Origin: Kribbella sandramycini
Lineage (GTDB): Bacteria; Actinomycetota; Actinomycetes; Propionibacteriales; Kribbellaceae
Direction of reading: 5' to 3'
DNA length: 64,000 nt
Assembly (NCBI RefSeq): GCF_013131805.1
Contig: NZ_JABJRC010000001.1
Location: 1,054,001 to 1,118,000, forward strand
The first letter of the stretch is position 1. Every line of letters starts with the position of its first letter. The translations under genes and the position numbers were made by a program. Shown piece by piece: positions 18,278 to 25,576 of the stretch. The notes under the pieces are model-generated. The model did no database searches. It worked only from the letters and a program-made list of their open reading frames with translations, and was not told the origin of the DNA.

Positions 18278-19423
18278 CTACAGGCCCAGGTCGCGGCCGA
18301 TGAGTTCCTTCATGATCTCGTTCGAGCCCGCCCAGATCTTGGTGACGCGCGCGTCGCGCCAGGCGCGGGCCACCCGGTACTCGTTCATGTAGCCGTAGCC
18401 GCCGTGCAGCTGGACGCAGGCGTCGAGCACCTCGTTCTGCACATGCGCGCTCCACCACTTGGTCTTGGCCGCGTCGACCGCGGTCAGCCGGTTCTCGTCG
18501 TGCGCGACCACGCCGTTGTCGACGTACGCCTGGGTGACCTCGACCTTGGTGACCAGCTCGGCGATCAGGAACTTGTTGTACTGGAACGAGCCGACCGGCT
18601 GACCGAAGGCCTTGCGCTGTTTCACGTACTCGATGGTCTCGTCGAGGATCTGCGCGGCGTGCGCGATATTCGACACCGCGGCGCCGATCCGCTCCTGGGC
18701 GAGGCGCTCCATCATGTGGATGAAGCCGCGGTCGAGCTCGCCGAGAACGTTGTCGTCGGCAACGAAGAGGTCCTCGAAGAACAGCTCCGAGGTGCCGGAC
18801 TCGGTCTGGCCGACCTTGTCCAACTTGCGCCCGCGGGCGAACCCCTCCATCCCTTCCTCGACGACGAACAGCGTGATGCCCTTCGCGCCCTTCTCCGGGT
18901 TGGTGCGGGCGGCGACGATCACCAGATCCGCCATGTCGCCGTTGGTGATGAAGGTCTTGGAGCCGTTCAGCACCCAGCCGCCGTCGACCTTCTTCGCGGT
19001 GGTCTTGAGCGCGGCCAGGTCGGACCCGCCGGAGGGCTCGGTCATCCCGATCGCGGCGACGTACTCGCCGGAGCAGAACTTGGGCAGCCAGCGCTGCTTC
19101 TGCTCCTCGGTGCCGAGGTCGACGAAGTACGGCGCGGCGCAGTCGTAGTGGATGCCGAAACAGCTCGACAGCGCGGCGGAGACCTTCGAGACCTCCTCGG
19201 CGAAGACCTGGTTGAACCGGTAGTCGCCGACGCTGGAGCCGCCGTACTCCTCGGGGACGTCGAGGCCGAGGAAGCCCTGCTTACCGGCCTCCAGCCAGGC
19301 GGCGCGCTCGATCGTCTTCTCCTCGAGGAACTGCTCCATCCGCGGTACCAGCGACCGGTCGCAGTACTCCTTGGCACTGGCCCGGAAGGCGTGGTGGTCC
19401 TCGTTGAAGATGACGCGTTCCAT
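18278..19423 (-). CDS. Acyl-CoA dehydrogenase
   Basis: The 381-residue flavoprotein has the family marks FCSGEYVAAIGMTEPSGGSD, NGSKTFITNGDMADLVIV and, near the C-terminus, QLHGGYGYMNEYRVARAWRD. It oxidises acyl-CoA to trans-2-enoyl-CoA with FAD. The start at 19423 (MERVIFNEDHHAFR) is preferred; an in-frame extension would run over the palindromic operator. It leads the operon with the thiolase and SDR genes and is divergent from a TetR regulator. Confidence 0.94.
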   Translation of the reverse strand: MERVIFNEDHHAFRASAKEYCDRSLVPRMEQFLEEKTIERAAWLEAGKQGFLGLDVPEEYGGSSVGDYRFNQVFAEEVSKVSAALSSCFGIHYDCAAPYFVDLGTEEQKQRWLPKFCSGEYVAAIGMTEPSGGSDLAALKTTAKKVDGGWVLNGSKTFITNGDMADLVIVAARTNPEKGAKGITLFVVEEGMEGFARGRKLDKVGQTESGTSELFFEDLFVADDNVLGELDRGFIHMMERLAQERIGAAVSNIAHAAQILDETIEYVKQRKAFGQPVGSFQYNKFLIAELVTKVEVTQAYVDNGVVAHDENRLTAVDAAKTKWWSAHVQNEVLDACVQLHGGYGYMNEYRVARAWRDARVTKIWAGSNEIMKELIGRDLGL

Positions 19424-19451
19424 CGTCGGCCTCCGCTGCGTGAGATTTGTG

Positions 19452-19469
19452 GCTAAGCGCTTGCTTAGC
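19452..19469. promoter_or_regulatory. TetR-type operator between acyl-CoA dehydrogenase and its regulator
   Basis: GCTAAGC and GCTTAGC form a perfect 7-bp inverted repeat across GCTT. It lies 29 bases from the acyl-CoA dehydrogenase start and 28 bases from the TetR start, so one protein could repress both. This size and spacing is normal for TetR operators of fatty-acid degradation modules. Confidence 0.7.
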
Positions 19470-19496
19470 TTCCCGCGAGTGGTGCATGGTGTCAAC

Positions 19497-20096
19497 GTGT
19501 CCGCAGTCACCGATTCCCTCGATTGGGATCACGTCGAGCCGCCCGCCGCCCGCCGGCTGGTCCAGGGCGCCATCGACGCGTTCGCCGAACGCGGCTTCCA
19601 GGCGACCACCACGCGGGACATCGCGTCTCGCGCCGGGATGAGTCCAGCCGCTCTGTACGTGCACTACCCGTCCAAGGAGCGACTGCTCTTCGAGATCAGC
19701 CTCTACGGCCACAACGCCGCTCTGGAGATCCTGCGCTCAGCCGACACAGGCGGCGCGCCGGCCGATCGGCTCCGGTCGCTGGTCGCCGCCTTCACCGCAT
19801 GGCACGCCCGGCACCACACCATCGCGCACGTGGTGCAGTACGAGCTGAACGCCCTCTCCCCCGAACACCTGGCCGAGGTCGCCACGATCCGCCGGGCCAT
19901 CTCGGCGCAGATCGAGCAGGTGCTGACGGACGGCGTACAGGACGGCTCGTTCGCCGTTCCCGATCTGCCCGGTACGACACTCGCCGTACTGTCGCTGTCG
20001 ATCGACGTGGCCCGCTGGTACACGCCACACCGCGGCGACCCGGATGCGCTGGGCAAGCTGTACGCCGATCTGGCGCACCGGATGGTCCAGGCATGA
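19497..20096 (+). CDS. TetR/AcrR-family transcriptional regulator
   Basis: The 199-residue protein has the TetR helix-turn-helix FAERGFQATTTRDIASRAGMSPAALYVHYPSKERLLFEI near the N-terminus, and a ligand-binding helical domain (TetR_C) after about residue 75. A GTG start at 19497 is chosen because it lies after the operator; the in-frame region before it is not family-like. Divergence from the acyl-CoA dehydrogenase operon with a palindrome between suggests repression of that operon with an acyl-CoA effector. Confidence 0.88.
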   Translation: MSAVTDSLDWDHVEPPAARRLVQGAIDAFAERGFQATTTRDIASRAGMSPAALYVHYPSKERLLFEISLYGHNAALEILRSADTGGAPADRLRSLVAAFTAWHARHHTIAHVVQYELNALSPEHLAEVATIRRAISAQIEQVLTDGVQDGSFAVPDLPGTTLAVLSLSIDVARWYTPHRGDPDALGKLYADLAHRMVQA

Positions 20097-20099
20097 CAC

Positions 20100-20127
20100 A
20101 GCCCCGCATCCACCTGGATGCGGGGCT
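20100..20127. terminator. Bidirectional terminator, TetR/YceI
   Basis: A perfect 12-bp stem, AGCCCCGCATCC and GGATGCGGGGCT, around the tetraloop ACCT, starts four bases after the TetR stop and ends 13 bases before the convergent YceI stop. A short TT tail follows on the plus strand. Confidence 0.85.
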
Positions 20128-20139
20128 TTCGAAGTCAGC

Positions 20140-20706
20140 TCAGGCGTTCAGCGCGGCCTGGACGTCGAGGTGGATGTCCACCTTGTCGCCGATCAGCAGC
20201 TTGCCGCCCTCGAGCGGGACGTTGAAGTCGATCCCCCACTCCTTGCGGCTGATCGAGGTCGAGGCCTCGAAGCCGATCACGGTCTGGCCGTAGGCGTTCT
20301 GCTCGACGCCGAGGAACTCGAAGGCGAGCTCGATCGGCTTCGTGACGTCCTTGATGGTCAGCTCGCCGGCCAGGACGTAGTTCTCACCCTCGGCCTTCAG
20401 GCCGGTGCTCGCGAACGTCATCTTCGGCGTGTTCTCGGCGTCGAAGAAGTCGCCGGAGCGCAGGTGGCCGTCACGCTGGTCGTTGCGGGTGTGGACCGAG
20501 GCCAGCTCGACCACGACATTGGCGGTCGACTCCTCCAGGGAGTCCTTCACGACGATCTCGCCGGTGAACTCACGGAAGGTGCCGCGCACCTTGGTCATCA
20601 GGTGCCGCACGGTGAAACCGATCTCGGTGTGCGCCGTGTCGAGCGAGTAGGTGCCCGCAACCAGGCCGGCGATGCTGGTGGTCGGGGTGCTGACGGTCTC
20701 GGTCAT
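20140..20706 (-). CDS. YceI-family polyisoprenoid-binding protein
   Basis: The 188-residue lipocalin-like protein has the YceI pattern: GTYSLDTAHTEIGFTVRHLM, TKVRGTFREFTGEI, RNDQRDGHLRSGDFFDAENTP and KEWGIDFNVPLEGG. No signal peptide is seen, so it is probably cytosolic, unlike enterobacterial YceI. The family binds isoprenoid or lipid-like ligands. The start MTETVSTPTTS at 20706 is preferred to an upstream in-frame one because it begins the conserved region. It is divergent from a MarR gene that probably regulates it. Confidence 0.93.
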   Translation of the reverse strand: MTETVSTPTTSIAGLVAGTYSLDTAHTEIGFTVRHLMTKVRGTFREFTGEIVVKDSLEESTANVVVELASVHTRNDQRDGHLRSGDFFDAENTPKMTFASTGLKAEGENYVLAGELTIKDVTKPIELAFEFLGVEQNAYGQTVIGFEASTSISRKEWGIDFNVPLEGGKLLIGDKVDIHLDVQAALNA

Positions 20707-20764
20707 TTCAGTCCTCTTCGGGGAGTGTGAACGGTATCGGGGGCGTCGCGGTCGGTAGGATCTA

Positions 20765-20780
20765 GGTTGAAGCGTCAACC
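20765..20780. promoter_or_regulatory. Candidate MarR operator upstream of yceI
   Basis: GGTTGA-AGCG-TCAACC is a perfect 6+4+6 inverted repeat. A degenerate copy, GTTTAAATGTCAAC, lies about 40 bases further on, closer to the MarR start. Both sit in the 138-base divergent region. Confidence 0.5.
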
Positions 20781-20844
20781 CGTTGACCACGACAGTAGGC
20801 ACCAACGGTTTAAATGTCAACTACATTCCCGCTACACTGTTCTC

Positions 20845-21312
20845 GTGACGACGACGACTGAGACCCGGTGGCTGAACGCCGAGCAGCAGGTGGCGTGGCG
20901 CGCGTACCTGCTGGGCACCGCGCGCCTGATGGCGAAGCTGGACGACGAGCTGCGGCAGTTCGGTATCGGCATCAACGACTACGAGATCCTGGTCCGCCTC
21001 TCCGAAGCGCCCGATCGGCGCCTGCGGATGGCCGACCTCGCCGACCGGCTACACCAGAGCCGCTCCCGGCTGACGCACACCATCGGCCGCCTCGAAGCCG
21101 CCGAGCTGGTCCGGCGGACGTCGTGTACCAGCGACAAGCGGGGCGTCTGGGCCGAGCTCACCGACGCCGGCCACGCCCTCCTCGTCGAGGCGGCGCCAAC
21201 ACACGTCGACAGCGTCCGCGAGAACCTGGTCGACCTGGCCAGCCCGGAGGACTTCACCGCGATCGGCCGGGTCTTCGACGCCGTCGCGGAGCATGTCGGT
21301 CAGCAGCGCTGA
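20845..21312 (+). CDS. MarR-family transcriptional regulator (YceI-linked)
   Basis: The 155-residue regulator carries the MarR winged helix: GINDYEILVRLSEAPDRRLRMADLADRLHQSRSRLTHTIGRLE, with the basic wing region SCTSDKRGVWAELTDAG. A GTG start is chosen at 20845 because it starts just after the promoter-like region and the conserved part begins soon after. It is divergent from YceI and likely autoregulated through the GTTGA-type repeats. Convergent with the FAD monooxygenase gene with no gap. Confidence 0.9.
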   Translation: MTTTTETRWLNAEQQVAWRAYLLGTARLMAKLDDELRQFGIGINDYEILVRLSEAPDRRLRMADLADRLHQSRSRLTHTIGRLEAAELVRRTSCTSDKRGVWAELTDAGHALLVEAAPTHVDSVRENLVDLASPEDFTAIGRVFDAVAEHVGQQR

Positions 21313-22650
21313 TCAAAGCGTCAGTTCGAGCTCTTCCCGGTCGGCGCCGCGATACGCGAGCATCGAGTCGCGCATCCGGCGCTTGACCGGCGGCAGGTGG
21401 TTGACCGCACGCATCGCCGTCCGCATCCCTGCCAGCGCCAGCCGGCCGACCACCGGCTTGTGGACCGGGTCGGCCGCGGTCATCTGCGCACGCGACTTGA
21501 GCACCGCGTCGAATCCGTACTCGATCATCTTGACCTCGTAGCGGCGTACAGCGCCGGTCTGGCCGGCGCGGACCTCGATCAGCGCGCGACAGAGGTTCAC
21601 CGCATCGCGGAGCGCGGTGTTGGCGCCGACGCCGCGACCTGGCGTCATCGTGTGAATCGCGTCGCCGAGCAGGGTCACATTGGTCGTCTCCCACGGCTCC
21701 AGCGGCACCGACGTCCAGATGTTGACCGGGAAGCACGTGCTCGGGTCCGTCAGCTCGAACAGCCGGCGCAGATCGGGATGCCATCCGGGCGTCAGCTTGA
21801 GTGCGACGTCGATGAGCTCCTGGCCGCGGAGCGCCATGATGTTGGCGGGCAGCTTGTCCTTGGTCGCCGACAGGCCCCAGTTGATGTAGTCGCGGGTGTT
21901 GTCGAACTGCAGCCCCGGCCAGCGCCGGATCAGCTCCTCGGTATTACCGCCGATCCCGCTGTGCACGTTGCCATCCCGGTCCCACTGGAACTCCATTACG
22001 TGCAGGATGCAGGCCAGGCCGCGCGGAGCGTTGACGATCGTGATCCCTTCGAACACCTTCGGCGGGACCAGCGCCTTGCTCTCCGCGGTGATTGCCAGCT
22101 TGCCGGCGATCGCGACGATCCCGGTCTCCTCGGTCTGGGCGTGTGGCAGGTACTGGCGGCGCACGCGCGAGCCCGAGCCATCCGCACCGACCAGCAGGTC
22201 GCCAGTGGCTTGCGTCCCGTCGGCGAAGTACGCCGTCACCTGATCGCCGTGCTGCTCGAATCGGGTGAACTCCTTACCGAACCGGACGACGTCGTCCAGA
22301 CCGGTCAACAGCACTTGGCGCAGCGTCATCCGGCTGATCGACTTCTCACTCTCGACGGGATCCGTGACCGGCGGCAGCTCCATCGACAGGACCTCCTTGA
22401 GGTCCTCGGTGAGCATGTTGAAGTACTTCGGATCCCGCGCCCTGGTGGCGACGAAGGTGTCGTAGAGGCCGGGCGGCAGCAACGAGTGCAGCGCGCGGCT
22501 CCCGTCCGGATCGATACCGACCCGATAGCCGTGCAGGCCGTCGGTCCGCAGCGCGTCGCGCTCGAAGACCTCGACCTCGATCCCGGCCCGCCCGAGCCCG
22601 TGCGCGAGCGCGAGCCCGCCGGTTCCGCCCCCGATGACCAGCACCTTCAT
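21313..22650 (-). CDS. FAD-dependent aromatic-type monooxygenase
   Basis: The 445-residue flavoprotein has the ADP-binding fold MKVLVIGGGTGGLALAHGL (GxGxxG at 8-13) and the FAD-binding GDAIHTMTPGRGVGANTALRDA in the C-terminal half, with ATGDLLVGADGSGSRVR (the DG motif) between. This is the class A flavin hydroxylase layout, using NAD(P)H and O2. Substrate unknown; members act on phenols or confer drug resistance. It is divergent from a MarR regulator with an inverted-repeat region between them, so ligand-inducible expression is likely. Confidence 0.9.
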   Translation of the reverse strand: MKVLVIGGGTGGLALAHGLGRAGIEVEVFERDALRTDGLHGYRVGIDPDGSRALHSLLPPGLYDTFVATRARDPKYFNMLTEDLKEVLSMELPPVTDPVESEKSISRMTLRQVLLTGLDDVVRFGKEFTRFEQHGDQVTAYFADGTQATGDLLVGADGSGSRVRRQYLPHAQTEETGIVAIAGKLAITAESKALVPPKVFEGITIVNAPRGLACILHVMEFQWDRDGNVHSGIGGNTEELIRRWPGLQFDNTRDYINWGLSATKDKLPANIMALRGQELIDVALKLTPGWHPDLRRLFELTDPSTCFPVNIWTSVPLEPWETTNVTLLGDAIHTMTPGRGVGANTALRDAVNLCRALIEVRAGQTGAVRRYEVKMIEYGFDAVLKSRAQMTAADPVHKPVVGRLALAGMRTAMRAVNHLPPVKRRMRDSMLAYRGADREELELTL

Positions 22651-22665
22651 GTCTCACCTTTCCAA

Positions 22666-22704
22666 TTATCTCGTCAATCCGAGTATCTTGGAGATGCGAG
22701 ATAA
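22666..22704. promoter_or_regulatory. Operator region of the monooxygenase/MarR divergon
   Basis: TTATCTCG (22666-22673) and CGAGATAA (22697-22704) are a perfect 8-bp inverted pair. A third copy of the half-site in between (CGAGTATC, 22679-22686) gives overlapping shorter palindromes such as ATCTCG-tcaatc-CGAGTAT. The AT content of this block stands out. It likely holds both promoters and the MarR site. Confidence 0.55.
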
Positions 22705-22730
22705 AAGCAAGCTCTATGCTGAGGCGGACC

Positions 22731-23165
22731 ATGACCAGTGCCAGGGAAGAGCTCAGCGCCCAGATCGAGCAGCGGATGGTCCGTTTCATCGCGGACGTGA
22801 TCCTGTTCAACCACGCCGTCTCCGCGCGCCTCGGCCTCGGCGCCAGCGACTCACAGTTCATGACACTGCTGACGACGTACGGCCCGCTCACTCCGCGCCA
22901 GCTCGCCGAGCACACCGGCCTCACCTCGGGCACCATCACCGGCGTCATCGATCGCCTCGAATCCCACGGCTTCGTCACCCGCCAAGCCGACCCGACGGAT
23001 CGCCGCAAGGTGCTGGTCACGCCGTCGGTGGCCGCGATCCAGGAGAAGCTGGTGCCCTTGTACGCCGAACAGGGCGCCCGAATGCAGGCAGTCCTGGCGA
23101 CCCGCTCGGACGCGGAGCTCCGCACGATCGCGGCCTTCCTCGCCGATTCGATCGCCGAGGAGTAA
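22731..23165 (+). CDS. MarR-family transcriptional regulator (monooxygenase-linked)
   Basis: The 144-residue protein has the MarR winged helix (TYGPLTPRQLAEHTGLTSGTITGVIDRLESHGFV) with the wing RQADPTDRRKVLVTP. ATG at 22731 is preferred over one 15 bases upstream because GAGGCGG precedes it at useful spacing. It probably represses the divergent FAD monooxygenase. A phosphotransferase-like gene follows four bases downstream, so that gene may be co-regulated. Confidence 0.9.
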   Translation: MTSAREELSAQIEQRMVRFIADVILFNHAVSARLGLGASDSQFMTLLTTYGPLTPRQLAEHTGLTSGTITGVIDRLESHGFVTRQADPTDRRKVLVTPSVAAIQEKLVPLYAEQGARMQAVLATRSDAELRTIAAFLADSIAEE

Positions 23166-23169
23166 TTCC

Positions 23170-24075
23170 TTGGACAGCGCGGCCGCCGGCCCGGACGCTG
23201 ATGCGGTGACGAATCATCATCAAGACGGCCGCGCCGGTATCGATGCCGGGCTCGTCCGGCGGCTGGTCGCCGACCAGTTCCCGCAGTGGGCCGCGCTGCC
23301 GATCACGCCGGTGAAGATCGACGGCTGGGACAACCGCACGTACCGGCTCGGCGACGAGCTGACGGTCCGGCTACCCACCGCCGCGTCGTACGCGACGGCC
23401 ATCGAGAAGGAACACCACTGGCTGCCGATCCTGGCGCCGCAGCTCCCCTACCCGATCCCCACCGCGGTCGGGATCGGCGAGCCCGGCCACGGATACCCGC
23501 ACCGCTGGGCGATCCGCCGGTGGATCCCAGGCGCGACCGCCACACCTGAGACCGTCGACCTCGACGAATTCGCGCACTCGGTCGCGACCTTCATCCTGGC
23601 GCTGCAGCGCTGCGACGCGACCGGCGGGCCGCTGCCGGGTATCCACAGCTTCCAGCGCGGCGGACCGCCGTCCTACTACCACTCCGCGACCATGGCCGCG
23701 CTGGCCGAGCTGAAGGATCGAATCGACGCGTCCCTGGCGCTGGAAGTCTGGGAAACGGCGCTCGCCAGCTCCTGGGTTCGGCCGCCGGTGTGGTTCCACG
23801 CCGACCTTGCCCATGGCAATCTGCTCGTCGAGAACGGCCGTCTGTCCGCCGTGATCGACTTCGGCACCTCAGGCGTCGGCGACCCGGCCTGCGAGCTGGC
23901 GGTCGCGTACACATTCTTCTCCGGACGCGCGCGGGAGGTCTTCCGCTCGGCCGTTCAGCAGGACGCCGGCACCTGGGCGCGTGGCCGCGGCTGGGCGCTC
24001 TGGAAGGCGCTGATCACGTCGGACTTCCGGGTCATCGACGAGGTCCTCGCCGACCACCTCACACAAACGCGCTGA
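23170..24075 (+). CDS. Aminoglycoside phosphotransferase (APH)-family protein
   Basis: The 301-residue protein has the APH kinase-like layout: an ATP-binding N-lobe, the catalytic loop VWFHADLAHGNLLVENGRLS (HxDxxxxN) and IDFGTSGVGDPACELAVAY (the metal-binding DFG-like segment). A TTG start at 23170 is chosen because GAGGAGT is about seven bases upstream; a GTG at 23206 is the alternative. Substrate may be an antibiotic, a sugar or a choline-like amine. It follows the MarR gene closely, so it may be part of a drug-response unit with the monooxygenase. It overlaps the convergent reductase gene by 17 bases. Confidence 0.85.
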   Translation: MDSAAAGPDADAVTNHHQDGRAGIDAGLVRRLVADQFPQWAALPITPVKIDGWDNRTYRLGDELTVRLPTAASYATAIEKEHHWLPILAPQLPYPIPTAVGIGEPGHGYPHRWAIRRWIPGATATPETVDLDEFAHSVATFILALQRCDATGGPLPGIHSFQRGGPPSYYHSATMAALAELKDRIDASLALEVWETALASSWVRPPVWFHADLAHGNLLVENGRLSAVIDFGTSGVGDPACELAVAYTFFSGRAREVFRSAVQQDAGTWARGRGWALWKALITSDFRVIDEVLADHLTQTR

Positions 24076-24676
24076 CACCTGCGTAGTCGGCCAGACGGGC
24101 GGCGCCGGCGGTCTCGTACTCCAGCAGCAACAGACCGCTCGGCGTCGCCTCCTGGTTGCGAAGCACCAAGCCGGACGGCGCTCCGGTCTCGAACAGCCGG
24201 CGTCCGGCACCGATGATCGTCGGCGCGACCACCAGCCGAACGGCGTCCACCAGCCCCGCCTTCAGAAGCGAATCACCGAGTCGGGCGCTGCCGTGGATCT
24301 GCAACTCGTTCCCCGGCCGGCTCTTCAGCTCCACGATCTCGTCGAAGGTTCGGAGGACGGTCGTCGGATTCCAGCTGCCCTGGTCGAGAGTGTTGGTGAC
24401 GACGTACTTCGGCAGCGTGTTCATCCGCTGGGTGTACGGATCGTCGGGGTCGGTGATCTGGGGCCAGTCGCGCGCGAAGGCGTCGTAGGTACGACGTCCC
24501 AGCAGCAGGGCGTCGGCGTACCCGAGCCACTCGACGGTCCGGCTGACGAAGGTCTCGTCGAAGAACGGGACGAGCCAGCCACCGCGTGCGAAACCGCCGG
24601 TGGTGTCCTCATCGGCCGAGCCGGGGCCCTGACTGACGCCGTCGAGGGTCACGAACTCCGTGAGTACGAGCTTCAT
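24059..24676 (-). CDS. Dihydrofolate-reductase-like (RibD C-terminal) protein
   Basis: The 205-residue protein begins MKLVLTEFVTLDGVSQGPG, then LLLGRRTYDAFARDWP and IHGSARLGDSLLKAGLVDAVRL, the pattern of DHFR-like RibD C-terminal reductases found singly in actinomycetes. It should bind NADPH; its substrate is unknown. The start at 24676 makes an ATGA overlap with the SRPBCC gene, so the ArsR-SRPBCC-reductase trio is one translation-coupled operon. Confidence 0.88.
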   Translation of the reverse strand: MKLVLTEFVTLDGVSQGPGSADEDTTGGFARGGWLVPFFDETFVSRTVEWLGYADALLLGRRTYDAFARDWPQITDPDDPYTQRMNTLPKYVVTNTLDQGSWNPTTVLRTFDEIVELKSRPGNELQIHGSARLGDSLLKAGLVDAVRLVVAPTIIGAGRRLFETGAPSGLVLRNQEATPSGLLLLEYETAGAARLADYAGVSAFV

Positions 24677-25137
24677 CGCTCCACCTGCTCTGCCAGCTGC
24701 CTGGTCACAGTCCCCCAGCCATCGGCGAAGCCCAGCTCCGCATGCCGTTTCCGCGCGGCCGGATCCGCATGCCGCACGAGCGCCCGGTACGCCGTACCGT
24801 CGGGATGCTCGGCCAGCGTGATCTCGGCGACCATCACGACCGGCTCCGGACTCGCCGGCCGCCACTCGCTGTCGATCGCGTTCGTGAACACGATTCGATC
24901 CAACTCCTCGACGACCACGAAGGTCGCATCAAGCTGCGGAATGAACTCGATGCCGTCCTCGCTCATCCGCGTCACCAACGCTCCGCCGGCACGCGGCTCA
25001 AGCCGCTCGACCTGGCACAGCGCGGGCGCCGGGACCCACCACCGGGCGAACTTGTCCGGCTCGGTCCACGCGCTCCATACCGCGGCCCGGGGCGCACGGA
25101 TGATCCGCTCGATGGTCAGATCCAGCTCGGGATTCAT
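24673..25137 (-). CDS. SRPBCC/AHSA1-domain protein (ArsR-linked)
   Basis: The 154-residue protein has the AHSA1-type START-like fold: LTIERIIRAPRAAVWSAWTEPDKFARWWVPA at the N-terminus and a C-terminal amphipathic helix. These proteins bind hydrophobic ligands in a cavity. It overlaps ArsR upstream by four bases and the DHFR-like gene downstream by four bases. The ArsR-AHSA1 pair is a common module of unknown ligand. Confidence 0.88.
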   Translation of the reverse strand: MNPELDLTIERIIRAPRAAVWSAWTEPDKFARWWVPAPALCQVERLEPRAGGALVTRMSEDGIEFIPQLDATFVVVEELDRIVFTNAIDSEWRPASPEPVVMVAEITLAEHPDGTAYRALVRHADPAARKRHAELGFADGWGTVTRQLAEQVER

Positions 25138-25472
25138 TGCTGCTCCTCGGTCGATTCGGTGACGAACCGCTCCAGCCGATCGGTCCGATCCGCCCAGATG
25201 CGGCGTTGATCGGCGAGCCAGTCGTCGACGAGCGCGAGCCGCTCGCGGTTGAGCACACAGGTCCGCACCCGGCCGGTCTTGACGGTCCGGATCAGGCCGT
25301 TCGACTCGAGCGTCCGGACATGTTTCATGAACGACGGCAGCGTCATCGGGAACTCTGCCGCGAGCTCTCCGACACTCGTCGGGCCGCGGCCCAGGCGGCG
25401 GATCACGTCCCGGCGGGTCGGGTCGGCGAGCGCGCCGAACACGCCGTCGACCTCGAGCGAATACTGTGCCAT
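25134..25472 (-). CDS. ArsR-family transcriptional regulator
   Basis: The 112-residue winged-helix protein has VFGALADPTRRDVIRRLGRGPTSVGELAAEFPMTLPSFMKHVRTLESNGLIRTVKTGRVRTCVL, the ArsR core without the metal-binding CVC motif. It therefore probably senses an organic ligand or protein partner. It is the first gene of the operon with the SRPBCC and DHFR-like genes. A 30-bp palindrome begins four bases upstream of its start, a strong indication of autoregulation. Confidence 0.92.
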   Translation of the reverse strand: MAQYSLEVDGVFGALADPTRRDVIRRLGRGPTSVGELAAEFPMTLPSFMKHVRTLESNGLIRTVKTGRVRTCVLNRERLALVDDWLADQRRIWADRTDRLERFVTESTEEQQ

Positions 25473-25475
25473 GCG

Positions 25476-25505
25476 GCTAAGTATTGCTCTGGGTCAATAC
25501 TTAGC
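25476..25505. promoter_or_regulatory. ArsR operator, 11-8-11 palindrome
   Basis: GCTAAGTATTG (25476-25486) and CAATACTTAGC (25495-25505) are perfectly complementary across eight bases. It begins four bases upstream of the ArsR start codon, where repressor binding would block the promoter or the ribosome site. A partial third copy (GGCTAACTATTG, 25511-25522) follows. Confidence 0.75.
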
Positions 25506-25531
25506 GCAAGGGCTAACTATTGATCGCGCGA

Positions 25532-25564
25532 AAGGGCCCTACCTCGCCTGGAGGCAGGGCCCTT
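25532..25564 (-). terminator. Terminator after ettA
   Basis: AAGGGCCCT (25532-25540) and AGGGCCCTT (25556-25564) form a 9-bp stem with a 15-nt loop, 13 bases past the ettA stop on the minus strand. On that strand the stem begins with AAGG and there is no U-tract. Confidence 0.6.
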
Positions 25565-25576
25565 CGAGTGATTTGC

